NCBI GenBank assembly: GCA_002104895.1
Contig: MCFG01000057.1
Coordinates: 62,001 to 126,000, forward strand
Source: Anaeromyces robustus
Taxonomy: Eukaryota > Neocallimastigomycota > Neocallimastigomycetes > Neocallimastigales > Neocallimastigaceae
Reading direction: 5' to 3'
Length of the DNA: 64,000 nucleotides
The position numbers were made by a program, and so were the translations under genes. Below are positions 39,868 to 60,488 of this stretch, one piece after another. Each line of letters begins with the position of its first letter. Position 1 is the first letter of the stretch. Below the pieces are notes generated by a model. It saw nothing but the letters and a program-made list of their open reading frames with translations. It had not been told where the DNA came from and made no database searches.

Positions 39868-41466
39868 TACAATACATAATATTTAAATAATTTTTTTTTT
39901 TTTTTTTAAAATACATAATATTGAATAGCTGAAACATTTCAATCATATATTAGTTTACTTGATGAATCATATAAAAATCGTACTTTATTTCTTAGATATT
40001 GGTATATTTATGATTATACTAGCGATTCTTTTTTTAGAATGGCCTTAACACCAGGAAAAAAAGAAGGTATTTCAGGATCTACAATTGGTGGTTGTTATAT
40101 TTCAATTGTCAGTAATATATCTGAATCAAGAAAAAGGGCATCAGCTAAAGTACTAGAATTTATAACTTCAAAATATATTCAAAAAATGCTTGTTTCTGAA
40201 AGAAGAATAATTTCTGCATTACCAAGTTTATATAATGATACAGATGTATGTGAAGAAATAGATTGTGAATTTTTTAAAAGTATTCAATATATTGGTAGAC
40301 CAATTACAAAAATAGTTGATTATAATAGTTATTCTGAAAAATTTGTAAAATATATAAGTGACTATTTATTTGGAGATACACCTGTAGAAAATGCCTTAAA
40401 AAATATTGAAAGTATAACAAAATTTTATTATATTTCATTAAAAACAGATAATTCTTCTGTAGGATTGGTTTTTTTCATTATAGCATCTATTATATCAGCT
40501 ATTATTTTATTATCATTAATACCAATATTTTATGAAAATTTTAGTAATTATTTTGAATTTTTAAGAATTGATTTTTGGATTATTTCTATGATGGGATTAA
40601 TTCTTATAATATATGCAGGATTTGCTGAATTAGAAGGAATAACTCCATTTAAATGTCATTTAAAAATGATATTATTATCTTTTGGTTTTACATTTATCAT
40701 TATTCCATTATTACATGCATTAATTATCCATTTTCCTGATGATTATAATATCATAAATCGGATTAGAAAACATCCTTATATATTTTTATCCATATTCCTT
40801 TTAATTGATTTACTTTTAAATGGGTTAATATTTACTAAACCATATACCATAAAAGAAATAGTTAATGACGAAACAGAAAATTTCTATGCCTGTGGGAAAA
40901 ATGGTCTTATTATATTTATATTAATTACAATTTTAATCATTAAATTATTAAAAATTATAGTATATTTCTTTTTAATATTTATTGAATGGAATATTAGGAA
41001 AATATACTTTGATATTAGAATATTAAACATCACTATGATTATTAATGTAATAAATATAATAATAACATTAATATTAGAGAGTTTGGAGATTAATAATTAC
41101 ATTATAAAATTTTCATTGCATGAAGCAAATTTTTTGTTTATTGCCATAATGAATTATATATCTTTATTTGGATTCAGAATTTTAAAAGGAATGATAGAAA
41201 ATAGAAATAAAAATTTAAAAATTGTTAATAGTGTTAATAAAAGGTTTATAAACAATAGTGAAGGTGAAAGTCAATCATGTACAAATAATCTTCAATTTCA
41301 ACAAAGTTATGGAAGTAGTAATATTATTAGTAGTAGTAAACCAAATCTTATAGCAAAAATATTAAATTATCATTATCAAGTAGATGAATCCTATGATGGA
41401 GATGATAAAGATAATAAAACTGAAACATCATATTATTCAACAAATGTATATTCTCGTAATGAGTAA
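38735..41466 (+). CDS. Solute-binding domain / 7TM receptor fusion
   Basis: Four exons were resolved (38735-39117, 39317-39482, 39623-39766, 39929-41466), about 743 residues, with the signal-peptide exon missing. The N-terminal 400 residues resemble type-2 periplasmic (ABC) solute-binding proteins: INAIAFTYTPEIQIYG, DLYFYDNIYLYKFG, LSLDYNVLQYN-like ligand-lobe text, LPKTWDELLNTC and the late SRKRASAKVLEFI helix. Seven hydrophobic helices follow between about 40455 and 41200 (for example GLVFFIIASIISAIILLSLI, WIISMMGLILIIYAGF, MILLSFGFTFIIIPLLHALI, FLSIFLLIDLLLNGLIF), and then a Ser/Asn-rich cytosolic tail. This resembles class C (GABA-B-like) receptor organisation with a bacterial-type binding lobe. 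Such fusions are known from anaerobic gut fungi, where sugar or oligosaccharide sensing is suspected. Ligand and G-protein coupling are unknown. Intron positions and the 7TM assignment are from direct reading. Confidence 0.82.
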
Positions 41467-42446
41467 TTATACCTTTAAAAAAAAACAAAAAACAAAAAAT
41501 TATTTATATCAAATAATTTATATATTAGAAATAATAAAATAAATAAATAAAAATAGAATTTTTTGTACATTTTCCTGATGGTAAAATTATCCAAAACCAA
41601 CTAGTAGATAATTATATAAAAAAAAAGGAACTAATAGCAAAAATATTAATCTATCATTACCAATTAATTATCAATTAGATAAATTATATGATATAAAATT
41701 ATAATAAAATTTCTAATGAGATGTCATATATTATTTAATAAATGATTATTATTCAGTTAATGATAAATCAAACATATTTGGGAAAAAAAAAAAAAAAAAT
41801 AAAAAAAGTTTTTTATTGTTAATAGTAGTAATAAATTGTATTTGTGTTATAATAATTTTTATAATGCTATTAAATATTAAATATTCATTATTTTAAAAAA
41901 TCTATCTTTTCTATATTAAAAAAAAATAATAATAATAAATTAAATAAAATAAAAAAATAAGTATAATAAAAAAAAAATAATAAAGATCAATAAATAATAT
42001 TATTTTTATTATGTTATATTATATATTTTATTATATACTCTAAGAAATATTTAAATTAGTATTCTTTTTTTTTTTTTTTTTATTTTTTTTATTTTTATTT
42101 TTATGTTTTGTTATTATTGTTATTTTATTATTTGTTTTTTTTTTTTTTATTTAATTTTATTATTTATTATTTTTTATTATTTTTAATTTTTTTTTTTTTT
42201 TATCTTATATTTTATTTGATTTATATTTTATATATTTAATATATTATATATTCTTTCATGTTATTAATTTTTATTCTATTCATTATTAAAACACTTTTTA
42301 TATATTTTTTATATTTTTTTTTTAAAAAAAAAATAAAAAGCATTTTCTTTTTATTATAAATTATTACATATTCCGGAGGAAAGAGAGAGAGAGAAAAAAA
42401 AAAAAAGGTATATCTACTCTAATCTATTTTTATACATTATTAATAT
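41467..42446. other. Convergent spacer, receptor and SBDS genes
   Basis: The first 300 bp hold a degraded partial copy of the receptor 3' end (listed separately). The remainder is A/T tracts with a GAGAGAGAGA patch near 42386-42394 and poly-T runs near 42064-42081 and 42188-42200. No further gene is seen. Confidence 0.7.
41560..41760 (+). pseudogene. Degenerate partial copy of the receptor 3' end
   Basis: CTAATAGCAAAAATATTAA followed by TCTATCATTACCAA at 41629-41661 mirrors CTTATAGCAAAAATATTAA and ATTATCATTATCAA at the receptor C-terminal coding region (about 41347-41379). GTACATTTTCCTGATGG at 41565-41581 resembles the receptor segment ATCCATTTTCCTGATGA near 40727. Frames are broken by stops. 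It looks like a decayed tandem duplicate of scattered receptor pieces; similarity is short, so confidence is limited. Confidence 0.5.
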
Positions 42447-42573
42447 CTAAAATTTTTGATCTCCTTCACGAGTATCAGCTAAATTTAAAAGTTCTAATTG
42501 TGATTTTCCTTTAGTTTCTTTTTGTACTAAATCACTTATAGCTCTGAAATTTCCTGGATCAATAACACAAATC

Positions 42574-42604
<31 letters not shown>

Positions 42605-43450
42605 ATTTTTTAAGTTATATAGTGCCATAATGATGTATAGAATTATACATATATGATAAAATTAAAAGTATCAATATATAATAATAATAATAATAATAAT
42701 AATTAAATAATATATAAAATTTTATAAAAAAAATTATAAAAGCAATATTAGTATTGTTTCTTTCTTTATTTTATTATTATTTTTTTAAATTAAATTAATA
42801 AAATAAAAAAAAAAATATTGTAAATATTAATATGAAATGTTATTTCTTTACCAATTCGTAACCATCTGAAAAATCTTCATCTTCAACATTTGCAATTAAA
42901 GGTAATAATTTATCCTTAAGCTTTTTACCTTCTTTAGCTGGTAAAGCAATTCTTAAACGCATTTGAGCTCTAGCAATTGGCATAATATTCTTTTCTTGAA
43001 TTTGACGAATTACATCTAAAGCCTTTATATAATATAATATATATATATTTTATCATATTAATAAACTAATGATATTACCTTTTTAAATTCTTGTCAATAA
43101 AAAAAAGAAAAACAATTAATTAAAATATTATGAATAGTATTTACTTGTTGTTTTGCATTTCTATTTGGATTAACCGAAAAATGAAGATCATTCATAGCCT
43201 TTTCAATCATTGTAACAGTATATGGTCTTTTAGTATCTGGATTAACACACTTTTCTGCAACAATAGTTGCTATATCTCTATATTTTGATGAAATTTGTTG
43301 ATTTCTTTCTTTTTCACTAATTTGTAATTCACCCTTTTTTAATATCTTCATATTGTAAAAATAAAATAATTTATTCATTATTTTATTTTCGAATTATTTA
43401 AAAACCATTGTAATAATAAATTCATTATTTAGAGTTCATTTACATCAATA

Positions 43451-43491
<41 letters not shown>

Positions 43492-44050
43492 TGATATATT
43501 TATATTTTAAAATTTCATGAATTTTAAAATTACAAAAATAAATTAAATTAATATAATTATTTTATATAAACAAAAATTTATTTATTAATAAAAAATACAA
43601 ATAAATAATTACTTCTAAAATAATTTTTTCGACATCATCTGTTTTGAATGCTTTGACTAAATCAGCTTTATTTGCAGTTAAACCTTTGGAAACATTATTG
43701 AAAACATTATGAATTTGTAAAACTTCATCGATATCAGTTTCACTAATAATATTTTATTATTAAAAATTATTATTAATAATATTATTAAAATTATTTTATT
43801 ATTATTTCTTTATTTTTTTTTTATTATATTTTCATAGAAAAACATATATTAATATAAATAGATATTGTTATTCTTTTCTAATAGAAATTATTAAAATTAG
43901 TTAATATATTATATATATTTACACATTCTTTCTCCATTCTAAAACTTTGTTTTTATAACATGCAATTTCAAAACGTTTTCCTCCTTTCTTTAATCTTACA
44001 ACAGATACATTTGTTAATTTTAATTGATTAATAGGTGTAAAAAGAGACAT
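42447..44050 (-). CDS. SDO1: Ribosome maturation factor SBDS/Sdo1
   Basis: Five exons (43923-44050, 43613-43742, 43145-43345, 42852-43022, 42447-42572) give 251 residues; human SBDS has 250. SBDS acts with the GTPase EFL1 in the cytoplasm to evict eIF6/Tif6 from pre-60S subunits, letting ribosomes become active. The N-terminal FYSH domain shows [20 protein letters not shown] and [12 protein letters not shown]. The central domain has [14 protein letters not shown] and [13 protein letters not shown]. The C-terminal RNA-binding-like domain has [29 protein letters not shown], and ends DTREGDQKF. All known blocks are in order and uninterrupted. Three of its four acceptors end in AAG rather than the usual TAG or CAG. 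It is transcribed away from the FAM184-like gene. Confidence 0.97.
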
Positions 44051-44441
44051 TTTTTATAAAAATTGATATATATAAAACTATAAAAAAAAATTTTTTTTAA
44101 ACTTTTTTTTTTTTTTTAAAAAAAATTATAAAAAAAATTAATTAATATTACAATTTAATTATATATATTTCACCTATATTGATCTTAATATTATCTTCGA
44201 TAATGATTGGTTATTTTTTGAATATATATTCAGCATTTAAAAAAAAAAACATTTTATAATATCTTTATTTTAATTAAATTTAAATTTTTCAATTTCATTA
44301 TTTTTTTTTATGTGTTAAGTAAATTAACATATATATATGTAATGTATATTTATTTTATATTTATATATATATATATATTTCATTTATATTTATAGATAAT
44401 TATTTAATTATTATTTAATTCGATAAATAAATATCTTTAAA

Positions 44442-44470
44442 TGTGTATGAGTAAAATTTACTCATACACA
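44442..44470. repeat. 14-bp perfect inverted repeat, 1-nt centre
   Basis: The arms TGTGTATGAGTAAA and TTTACTCATACACA flank a single A. The sequence is mixed in composition, sits about 390 bp upstream of the SBDS start, and could be a dimer-binding site or hairpin. Confidence 0.8.
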
Positions 44471-44794
44471 AAAAAATTTCTTTAATTAAAAGATGACTTT
44501 TAATTATTGATAATTTTGTATTTATTAAAATTAATTATTAATGTTTTTTTTTTTTATTTTATAATTGAAAATTTTTTTATATACATAAAATGAAATTTTG
44601 GAAAATGTCCTTTTTTTTTTTTTTTTTTTTTTCCTCATATAATTAAAGAATTATTCATTTAAAATTTAATATAATATAAAATTAACAATGAAAAAAAAAT
44701 AAAAAATAATTATAGAAAATTATTTAAATTATTATTATTTACTTTATTATTTAAAATCTCTAATCCTATAGAAAATCTATATTATTATTATTAT

Positions 44795-44828
<34 letters not shown>

Positions 44829-45002
44829 CAATCAAAACTTTATTTTCTAATATTTATTAAAGTTTACTATTATATTTTAATTTTTTAAACAATAATTCAA
44901 TTTTCATTCTTCAATTTTAAAGTTATACTTTATATTTAATAATTTATTTACTTTTATTTTAATATATATTTTTTATTTATTATTATTATTAAATTTTATC
45001 AG

Positions 45003-45187
45003 ATTATAATATTAATCATAATAAAATATATGTCATTGATAAATTTACATATGAACATCCATTTTATTATGATAAAAAAAAAAACGTAACATCAATTAAA
45101 ATAAATATATTATAAAATATTAAGATATATAAATATATATAAATAATATCTTTATAGGTAAAAGATAATGCTGTTATATTTCATTAA
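45003..45187 (+). pseudogene. Exon-like pair of unknown gene, possible relic
   Basis: Segment 45003-45085, preceded by an AG, reads in one frame as KIYVIDKFTYEHPFYYDKKK and ends at a GTAACA donor. The matching frame resumes after TTTATAG at 45158 as VKDNAVIFH then TAA. The residues are mixed and the splice phases agree, but no upstream ATG or further exon was found. This may be the 3' end of a decayed gene or chance. Confidence 0.3.
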
Positions 45188-45361
45188 TTTAATTCAGTTA
45201 ATATTATCTCTTTATTTTTTTTTTTTCTTTATTAAATTATTATTAAATTTTTATATATTTTATTTTGATATACTTATTAATACAGAAATATATATAATAT
45301 AAAATATAATAACTTATTCTATAAAAAAGAAAAATTAAATTAATAATCATACTATTCTAAA

Positions 45362-53359
<7,998 letters not shown>

Positions 53360-54313
53360 TGACTGACAAAAAATAGCAGTAGTATGGAAAAATAATAATA
53401 ATAATAATAATAATAACAACATTAATAATATTAATTATTATCATTTTTTTTTTACATTAATAAATAATAGTTTACAATTTTTTTTTTTAAAAAAAAAAAT
53501 AATATAAAAAAAGAAAAAATTCAATATATATATATATTCAAATATATTATACCATTATTAAAAAAAAAAATTATATATAATAAATAATATAATAAATTTT
53601 AGTGTATCTAAATTAATTAATAAAATCAATATATATAACATACTTTATATATCTATCCTTGATAATTAAAACAATATTCTTTAATAAAAGTCAAAATCTT
53701 AGAATAATAAATAATAAATAATAATAATGAAATAATAAATAATAAATTATAAATCATAAGTCATAAATCATAAGTCATAAATAATAAATAATAAATAATA
53801 AATAATAATAATAATAATACTATTATTATTATTTTGTATTTATTTTTTGTTTATTATTATTTTTTTTTTATTTTTATTTTTTTTTATATTTTATTTTTAT
53901 TTTTATATTATCTATACGTATATTAGATGAACTAATATATATAACAGTATAACAATAGAATAAATTGCTTTATTTATTTATTTATATAAAGTTGAATTTT
54001 TTTTTTCTTTCTTTTTTTCTTTCTTTCTTTCTTGTTTTATCTTATTTTTACTTTTTTCTTATTTATTTATATAAATCACTTAATTTTTTTAAATGATTAA
54101 TATATATTTGCTTATTTGTTAATAAATAAATAAATCAATAAATAAATAAATAATAATAAAAAAAAAAAAAAAAAAAAAAAAAATTCAATAAATAATTGCT
54201 AAATATATTATATATAAATCTTCGATTTTTATAGTTTTTGATAATTTTTTTTATAATATTATAATATTTATATGATAGTCTCAAAATAAAAGAAAAAAAG
54301 AAAAAATGAAAAT
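53360..54313. other. Convergent spacer, FAM184 and RING ligase genes
   Basis: The 3' regions of both genes meet here. The spacer contains AAT arrays just after the FAM184 stop, ATAAGTCATAAATC units near 53751-53780, CTTT units near 54006-54033, and poly-A near 54160-54183. No gene is seen; the open frame 54135-54335 on the minus strand is untranslated tail. Confidence 0.7.
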
Positions 54314-56155
54314 CTATTTGAAAATTTTCCTGCAAATTGGGCTATTAGCATTACATATATTGTTATAAATATAAATAAAAAATAAATGATGAGTTACTCA
54401 GTTTTATTTTATATATATATATAATAATAATAATAATAATAATTATAATTCTTATCACTATTTTTTTTTTTTTTTTATAATTAAAGTATACAATGAATAA
54501 TAACAACAATAATAATTCATAATAAATTACTTACCAAGAATTATTAGTTTCAAGCCATTGTGTAATACATTCAGGATGGAATTCATGATTACATGGTAAA
54601 CGCTTAATTCTTGTTCCTGGAGTATATGTTTCCATACATATAGAACAAGAAGGAGCATTTTCTTCATCTACTTCTTCAGTTGGATTATAAAGAATAGAAT
54701 TAAATCTCTTTAATACTTTTTCTGATATACCCTTATATTCTGGTAAAAGCTTGAATGTACATGCACATGGTAATATAAAGAATGGGAAACATAACGAAGT
54801 ATATATACATAAAACAATTATTACAATAATTTTTGTTATAGTGACATAAGATGTATTTCCATTTTCATTTGACTATTATAAATAATAATAAAAATTAAAA
54901 ATAATAATAATAATGATAATAATAAATATTTATTTAGTTATTTATTTAGTTATTTATTCATATATTTATAAATAATATAATATATATTCTTTTAATAATA
55001 TTTCTAAATATTATAATTTCTTAAATAATCTATAAACTTACGCATTTTGGATCTTTATTAAATAATAATATAGCACCAATAATAATCATTGTTATTTCGG
55101 AAAGAAAAGAAAGAGCGGTTATTTTCCAAGCACGATTTGATATAACAACTCTGTTTTTATTATTTTTAATTAATTAATTAATTATTTATTTATTTATTAA
55201 TTAATTTATTTATTTATTTATATTTATTTATTTATATTTATTTATTTATATTTATTTATTTATTTATTATTTTATTGTCATTATGTTTTAATATTTATAA
55301 TATTATTAATTAATAATATATAATATTTAAGAATTAAATAATTACCTTCTTCTAACAACATTTGTATATCTTGTTATACTAGATGGTAAATAAATAATTA
55401 ATAATAACGTTGAAATAGCTTGAATAACGAATACAGCTGCAAATGCTATTGAATAATAAAATATTCTTTGATCACATGATTTATTCCTAATAATATATTG
55501 TAAATAAAATACATATATTAATAAATAATGGATTTATTTATTTATTTATTTATAATTATCATTACCATTTAATTATAAACTGTATGCTATAAATTGTTGT
55601 AAATACAAATGACCATAAAAATTTAAATACTGCATAGGTTCTATTTAATTTATATATAATTATATAATATATATATACAATAATTAATATTATTATATAT
55701 AAAAGATTTTTTTTTTTTATATATATATTTATGATATGAATTGATACTTTACCTAAATAAGAACCATGCAGTTTCACCTGGTCCAACTTGAGATGGACGG
55801 TTATCGTTTTCATCAGTATTACTAGATGATGGATCAACAGTTTCAATATTTATATTTTCAGAAAGACCAAGTCTTTGAAAGTTTTGTTGTATATTACTAC
55901 TTAAAGATCCACGATGTGATGATGGGGATGGGTAAGTTTCATTATTTCCATTATTACTTGGATTAGTATTTGTATTACTACTATTTAGTGCTAATGCTTG
56001 AGCAGCGCTATTAGTTAAATTTAATAATTCTGCAAATGAACCAGAAAGTGGTAATGTATGTAATTGTGGTCTATTATTATTTGTACCATTACCATTATTG
56101 TTATTATTATTACTATTACTATTATTATTATTATTACTATTATTATTATTATTAG

Positions 56156-56187
<32 letters not shown>

Positions 56188-56687
56188 TTTGAATTTATAT
56201 TTGTATTATTAAGATTAGAAGAGCTAGCAGTATTCCACTGATGAGAAGTAGAAGTACTTGGACTGTTATAACTAAATCGTTTGTTTCTTAATGATTGTGA
56301 TGGACTTCGATGATAAGATTTATTATTGGTATCTGAGGTATCAGTTATAATAGAAGTTGTTATACTTAAATTGTCTGGGTCTCCTTCTATATCACTTACA
56401 ATACTACTTGCTGGTTCACTAAATACTTTTTGTGCACCTTTTCCTTTGTTTGCAACACTACATCCAAATTGATTATCTGTATCAGTTTTTATATTAAATG
56501 ACATACTTGTTGAACTCTTTTCTTTAGCTAATGGTGGTCTCGTTTCATAATCCATATCTTCTTTTATTTTCCCTTTATTATTAGTCTTAATAAGGAGTTC
56601 TTCACTTTCAGGACTATTTCCTGGATTGTCTTCTGATTTCATTTCTACTAAATCAATTATATTGGAATCTGTATTTATTGTTGACAT
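54314..56687 (-). CDS. Four-TM RING-H2 E3 ubiquitin ligase
   Basis: Six exons (55753-56687, 55566-55640, 55346-55486, 55042-55150, 54535-54872, 54314-54341) give 541 residues. The first 310 residues are Ser/Asn-rich and probably disordered, with an asparagine-rich stretch. Four hydrophobic segments follow: VFKFLWSFVFTTIYSIQFII, FYYSIAFAAVFVIQAISTLL, ITALSFLSEITMIIIGAILL and ITKIIVIIVLCIYTSLCFPF. The C-terminus is a RING-H2 domain: CSIC, then LPCNHEFHPECITQWLETNN, then CPIC, just before the stop. All eight zinc ligands are present, and the last pair is encoded by a separate 28-nt exon. The layout resembles the plant and fungal multi-TM RING ligases typified by Arabidopsis At4g11680 and At1g12760, which act at internal membranes. 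The substrate is unknown. Start at ATG 56687 is the first in frame. Confidence 0.88.
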
Positions 56688-58852
56688 TTTCTTTCCTTTT
56701 TTTTTTTTAATTATTATTTTGTTATTTATTTACTTTTTTTTTTTTTCTTTTTAAACTATGTTGATATTACTTTATTGTTTTATTTTAATTTTATTTTATT
56801 TTATTTATTTTATTTATTTATTATTATTATTCTTTTTTATTTCACTATTATTTTACTTTTATTATATTATTATTATTATTTTTTGATTCTTTGTTTTTAT
56901 TTTTTAGGTTTTGTTTTGTTTTGTTATTACTAATGATTAATAATAATTTAACAATTTTATCAATTTATTATAATTTTATTCCTTTTTTTTTTTTGTGTGT
57001 GTTATTTGATCTTAAAACGTTTACCAAAAATACAAAAATTTATTATTAATAAATTAAATTAATTACATATAAAGCAAAATTAAAGAATTGAATTTTAAAT
57101 TTGCCAAAAATAAATAATTTTGTTTATTTGATAAAACTATTATTACTTTGAATATTATAATAATATTAAAAAGTTGATTTTTTATAAGTATTAAATCTCT
57201 AAATTTTTTTTATGTATAATACTTATTATATTTCTTTTATTTCATTTGTTATTTGTTTTTCTTTTTCTTTTATTTTTCTAAAATTAAAAACAAAAAGAAA
57301 AATATATATATATATTTTCCCTATTAAAATATTATATTATATTATATTATATTATATATATAAAGTAAATAAAAATATTATTAATATTAATTATTACTTA
57401 AAAATCAATATAGATAAATAAATTTAAATTATAATTTAATTAACTTTATAAAATTTAATTAAAAAATTTCTAATATAATATATATAAAAAATTTTTAATT
57501 GAAATTTTGAGATTTTTCGTTTAAATAAATATATATTTTATATATTTCAATATGTAATTCAAAAATATACTGATTTTTCAAAATAATATTAAAGAAATTT
57601 ATAATATTAAATATTTCTTCTTTTGACTCTTTAAATTTCTCACATTATATGTATTAGATTAAATAATATTTTATAATTATTATATATCACGAGGATAATA
57701 ATATATATATATATTTTTTGTCTTTGGATGAAATATTTTAATTGTCTATTTTATAATTTTTGAATATTTAATGTTAATAATAATTGCCCGAATAATTCTG
57801 TGCATTTTTCATTTTGCAATATTATGTTTTTCTATTATATAAATTTATTTCCCTCTTTTTTTTTTTTTCTGATAATACTATTCATCTTTTTCAAAGTTAA
57901 TTTAAATTTAATTCATATTATTGAAATTTCATTCAATTAATATATTCTTTTGAAATTTTAGGTATTACCTTTTTTTATTTTTTATTATTAAAAATAAAGT
58001 TTTATATATATAAATAAAAATAAAAAAAAACTATTTTTATTTATTATTTTAAAAAAAAAAAACTTGATTTATTATTATTTTAATATTTCTTTTTTTTTTT
58101 TTAAGGCTAAAAAAATTTTAAAAAAAAAAAAAAAAAGATTAAAATAATATATAAATTTATTGATTATAAAATAAATAAAACAAATATTATTCAAAAATGA
58201 CTTTTATCTTTTTTAAAAGAATAAAAAAAAAAAAAAAGAATAAAATAAAATAAAATAAAAAATAAATTATAAATAATAAATTTATATTATTATAATATTT
58301 ATATATTAATTATTAATAATAAACTCTAATAGATAATATATATTAATAAAGAATAAATTTAAAAACAATTATTATACTTCATTTAAATAATTTATTATAT
58401 ATTATATATTTTAAATATATAACTGTATAATAAATTTATATTTATTATATATATTTAATATATTTATTAATATAATATAAGGAATAATACATTTTTTATT
58501 AATAATAATATATTAATATTAAAGTAAAAAAAATTATTATTATAAATTTCCAATAAAAATTAATTCAAAGGAATACCAATTAATGATATAATATGATTAA
58601 CACTTAAAAAAAGAAAAAGAAAAAAAATTTAGTATTTTTTAATAATATGAATTAGTAATTCTTTTTTTTTATTTTTAATAACAAAAAAATTACTAAATCG
58701 TTTAATATATAAAATATTAATAATATTATTTTTTTTTTGGTACATATGGCTTTGGTGACCTTAAAAATAATCACCTGAAAATGATAGGAAAATAAAATTA
58801 AATATTTAATATTACTAAAAACAAATGTAAAATTATATTACTTTCCCATTAT

Positions 58853-58872
58853 TAATTTATTTATTTATCTAT

Positions 58873-58923
<51 letters not shown>

Positions 58924-58924
58924 T
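58853..58924. repeat. (TTTA)n microsatellite
   Basis: About 18 TTTA units, interrupted once by a TCTA. It is one of several TTTA arrays in the window. Confidence 0.9.
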
Positions 58925-60248
58925 TAAATTTTATATATTGATGGAGATACAATAATTTTTATATCATAAACTAATCAATAAATAATTAATATGTGGTTCA
59001 TTATACTATAAATATATTATCAAATATATTATTTAATATATAAGATTTTATTAATTAAATTATATTATTCTTGAATATACTTATTATAAAAGAATATTAT
59101 ATTACATTATATTACATTATATTACATTATATTATATTATATTATATTAATCTTTTATTATTAATATTTGTTAAAAATAAAAAATTATTGGATCTTTAAT
59201 AAATGTAATATAATTAGTGTAATGTAATGTAATTATTAAAATTTAATTCTTTTTTATAAGACATTATTTAATAATAAAATATTATTAAAAAAAAAGCAAA
59301 TGATTTTTGAAAAGAAAAAATATGAAATATTTTTTTTATAATATATTTTATTATTGCTATATAAAAAATATTACAATAATAATAACAATAATTATAATAA
59401 TAATAAATAATAATAATAAAACATATTACTAGATATTACTAAATGGTATTAAACCTTTAGTAATATCAAATTTTTCTTTTATAAAAAAAGAACATTTTCT
59501 ATTATTATAAAATAATATATTTCATGTAATATATTTTTTATATATTGGTTTATAAATAAATTTATTATATAATATAAAATAAATAAAATAAATAATATAA
59601 TAAAATTTTATTATTCTATATTCTATTCTATTTAATATACAAAATTTTATTAAATGTACATAATATAATATTTTTTTTCTAATTTTTTATTCTTTTAATA
59701 CTGTGTTAGAATCAGAATTAGTTATAATGCAAAAAGTGATAATTCCATAATTCTTATACTCTTTGTGTTATATTATATATAAGAATCAGAATTAGCACTT
59801 ATTTATACTATTCAATTTCTTTATTATAATATATATTATATATATAATATAAAATATGAAATAAAATATTAATAAAAGATAGAAATAAAAAAAATTCGTG
59901 TTACGTTACAAATCTATTAATAAATAATTAAAAAAAATTTTTTTTTTGAAAACTTTAAAAAGTAAAATAAAGCTATAATTGATCAACCAAACTCTACATT
60001 TATTAAATACTTTTCAAAATATTTAATATAAAAAAAAAACATTTAAAATATTATTATTAAAATGAATATATATTTCTCCATGAAAAAAAAAAGGGCATGC
60101 ATGTAAATTTGAATTTAACATATAAATCAGATATATAATTAAAACACAATATATATTGTTTAATAATAATTACACTACAATTTTTCGAATAGTTAGATTG
60201 TATATACTACTCTCAAATGGAGATGGTTCTACAATACATGGTTCTATC

Positions 60249-60488
60249 CTAAAATAATTGTTTCAACCAAAATTCAAGTATGGAAAAAATAACAAATTTA
60301 CTAAGCAAAAAAAAAGTAAATAATTTTTCAAATATGACTAAAATCTCCCTTAATTTTACATGATTTTTAAAATGCCCAAACTTCAAATAATGACACATTA
60401 TTTTGAATACTCTCAAACATAACTTATTTTCTCGTTGAACTTTCCTGATATTATTTTTAACTCGTAATCTGTAATATAAACCTTTCAA
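60249..60488 (-). other. Unassigned 79-codon open frame in less AT-rich patch
   Basis: The frame reads RKVQRENKLCLRVFKIMCHY and FGHFKNHVKLREILVIFEKL with a hydrophobic end. Residue use is mixed, unlike the Ile/Asn/Lys-only frames elsewhere, and the surrounding 480 bp has fewer homopolymers. No family is recognised and no splice partners were found. It may be a relic of a transposon or gene. Confidence 0.25.

Larger units (their letters stand above)
44051..45361. other. Divergent spacer, SBDS and FAM184-like genes
   Basis: This 1.3-kb region should hold both promoters. Notable items are a 14-bp inverted repeat at 44442-44470 and a pair of exon-like segments at 45003-45085 and 45158-45187 (listed separately). 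Poly-T and poly-A runs occur near 44612-44632 and 44802-44828. Confidence 0.7.

Noticed and set aside
58735-58790. Short mixed-sequence patch with a GGTGA/TCACC stem, considered as an RNA gene
   Set aside because: It does not form a tRNA cloverleaf and has no clear snoRNA C and D boxes in the right order.
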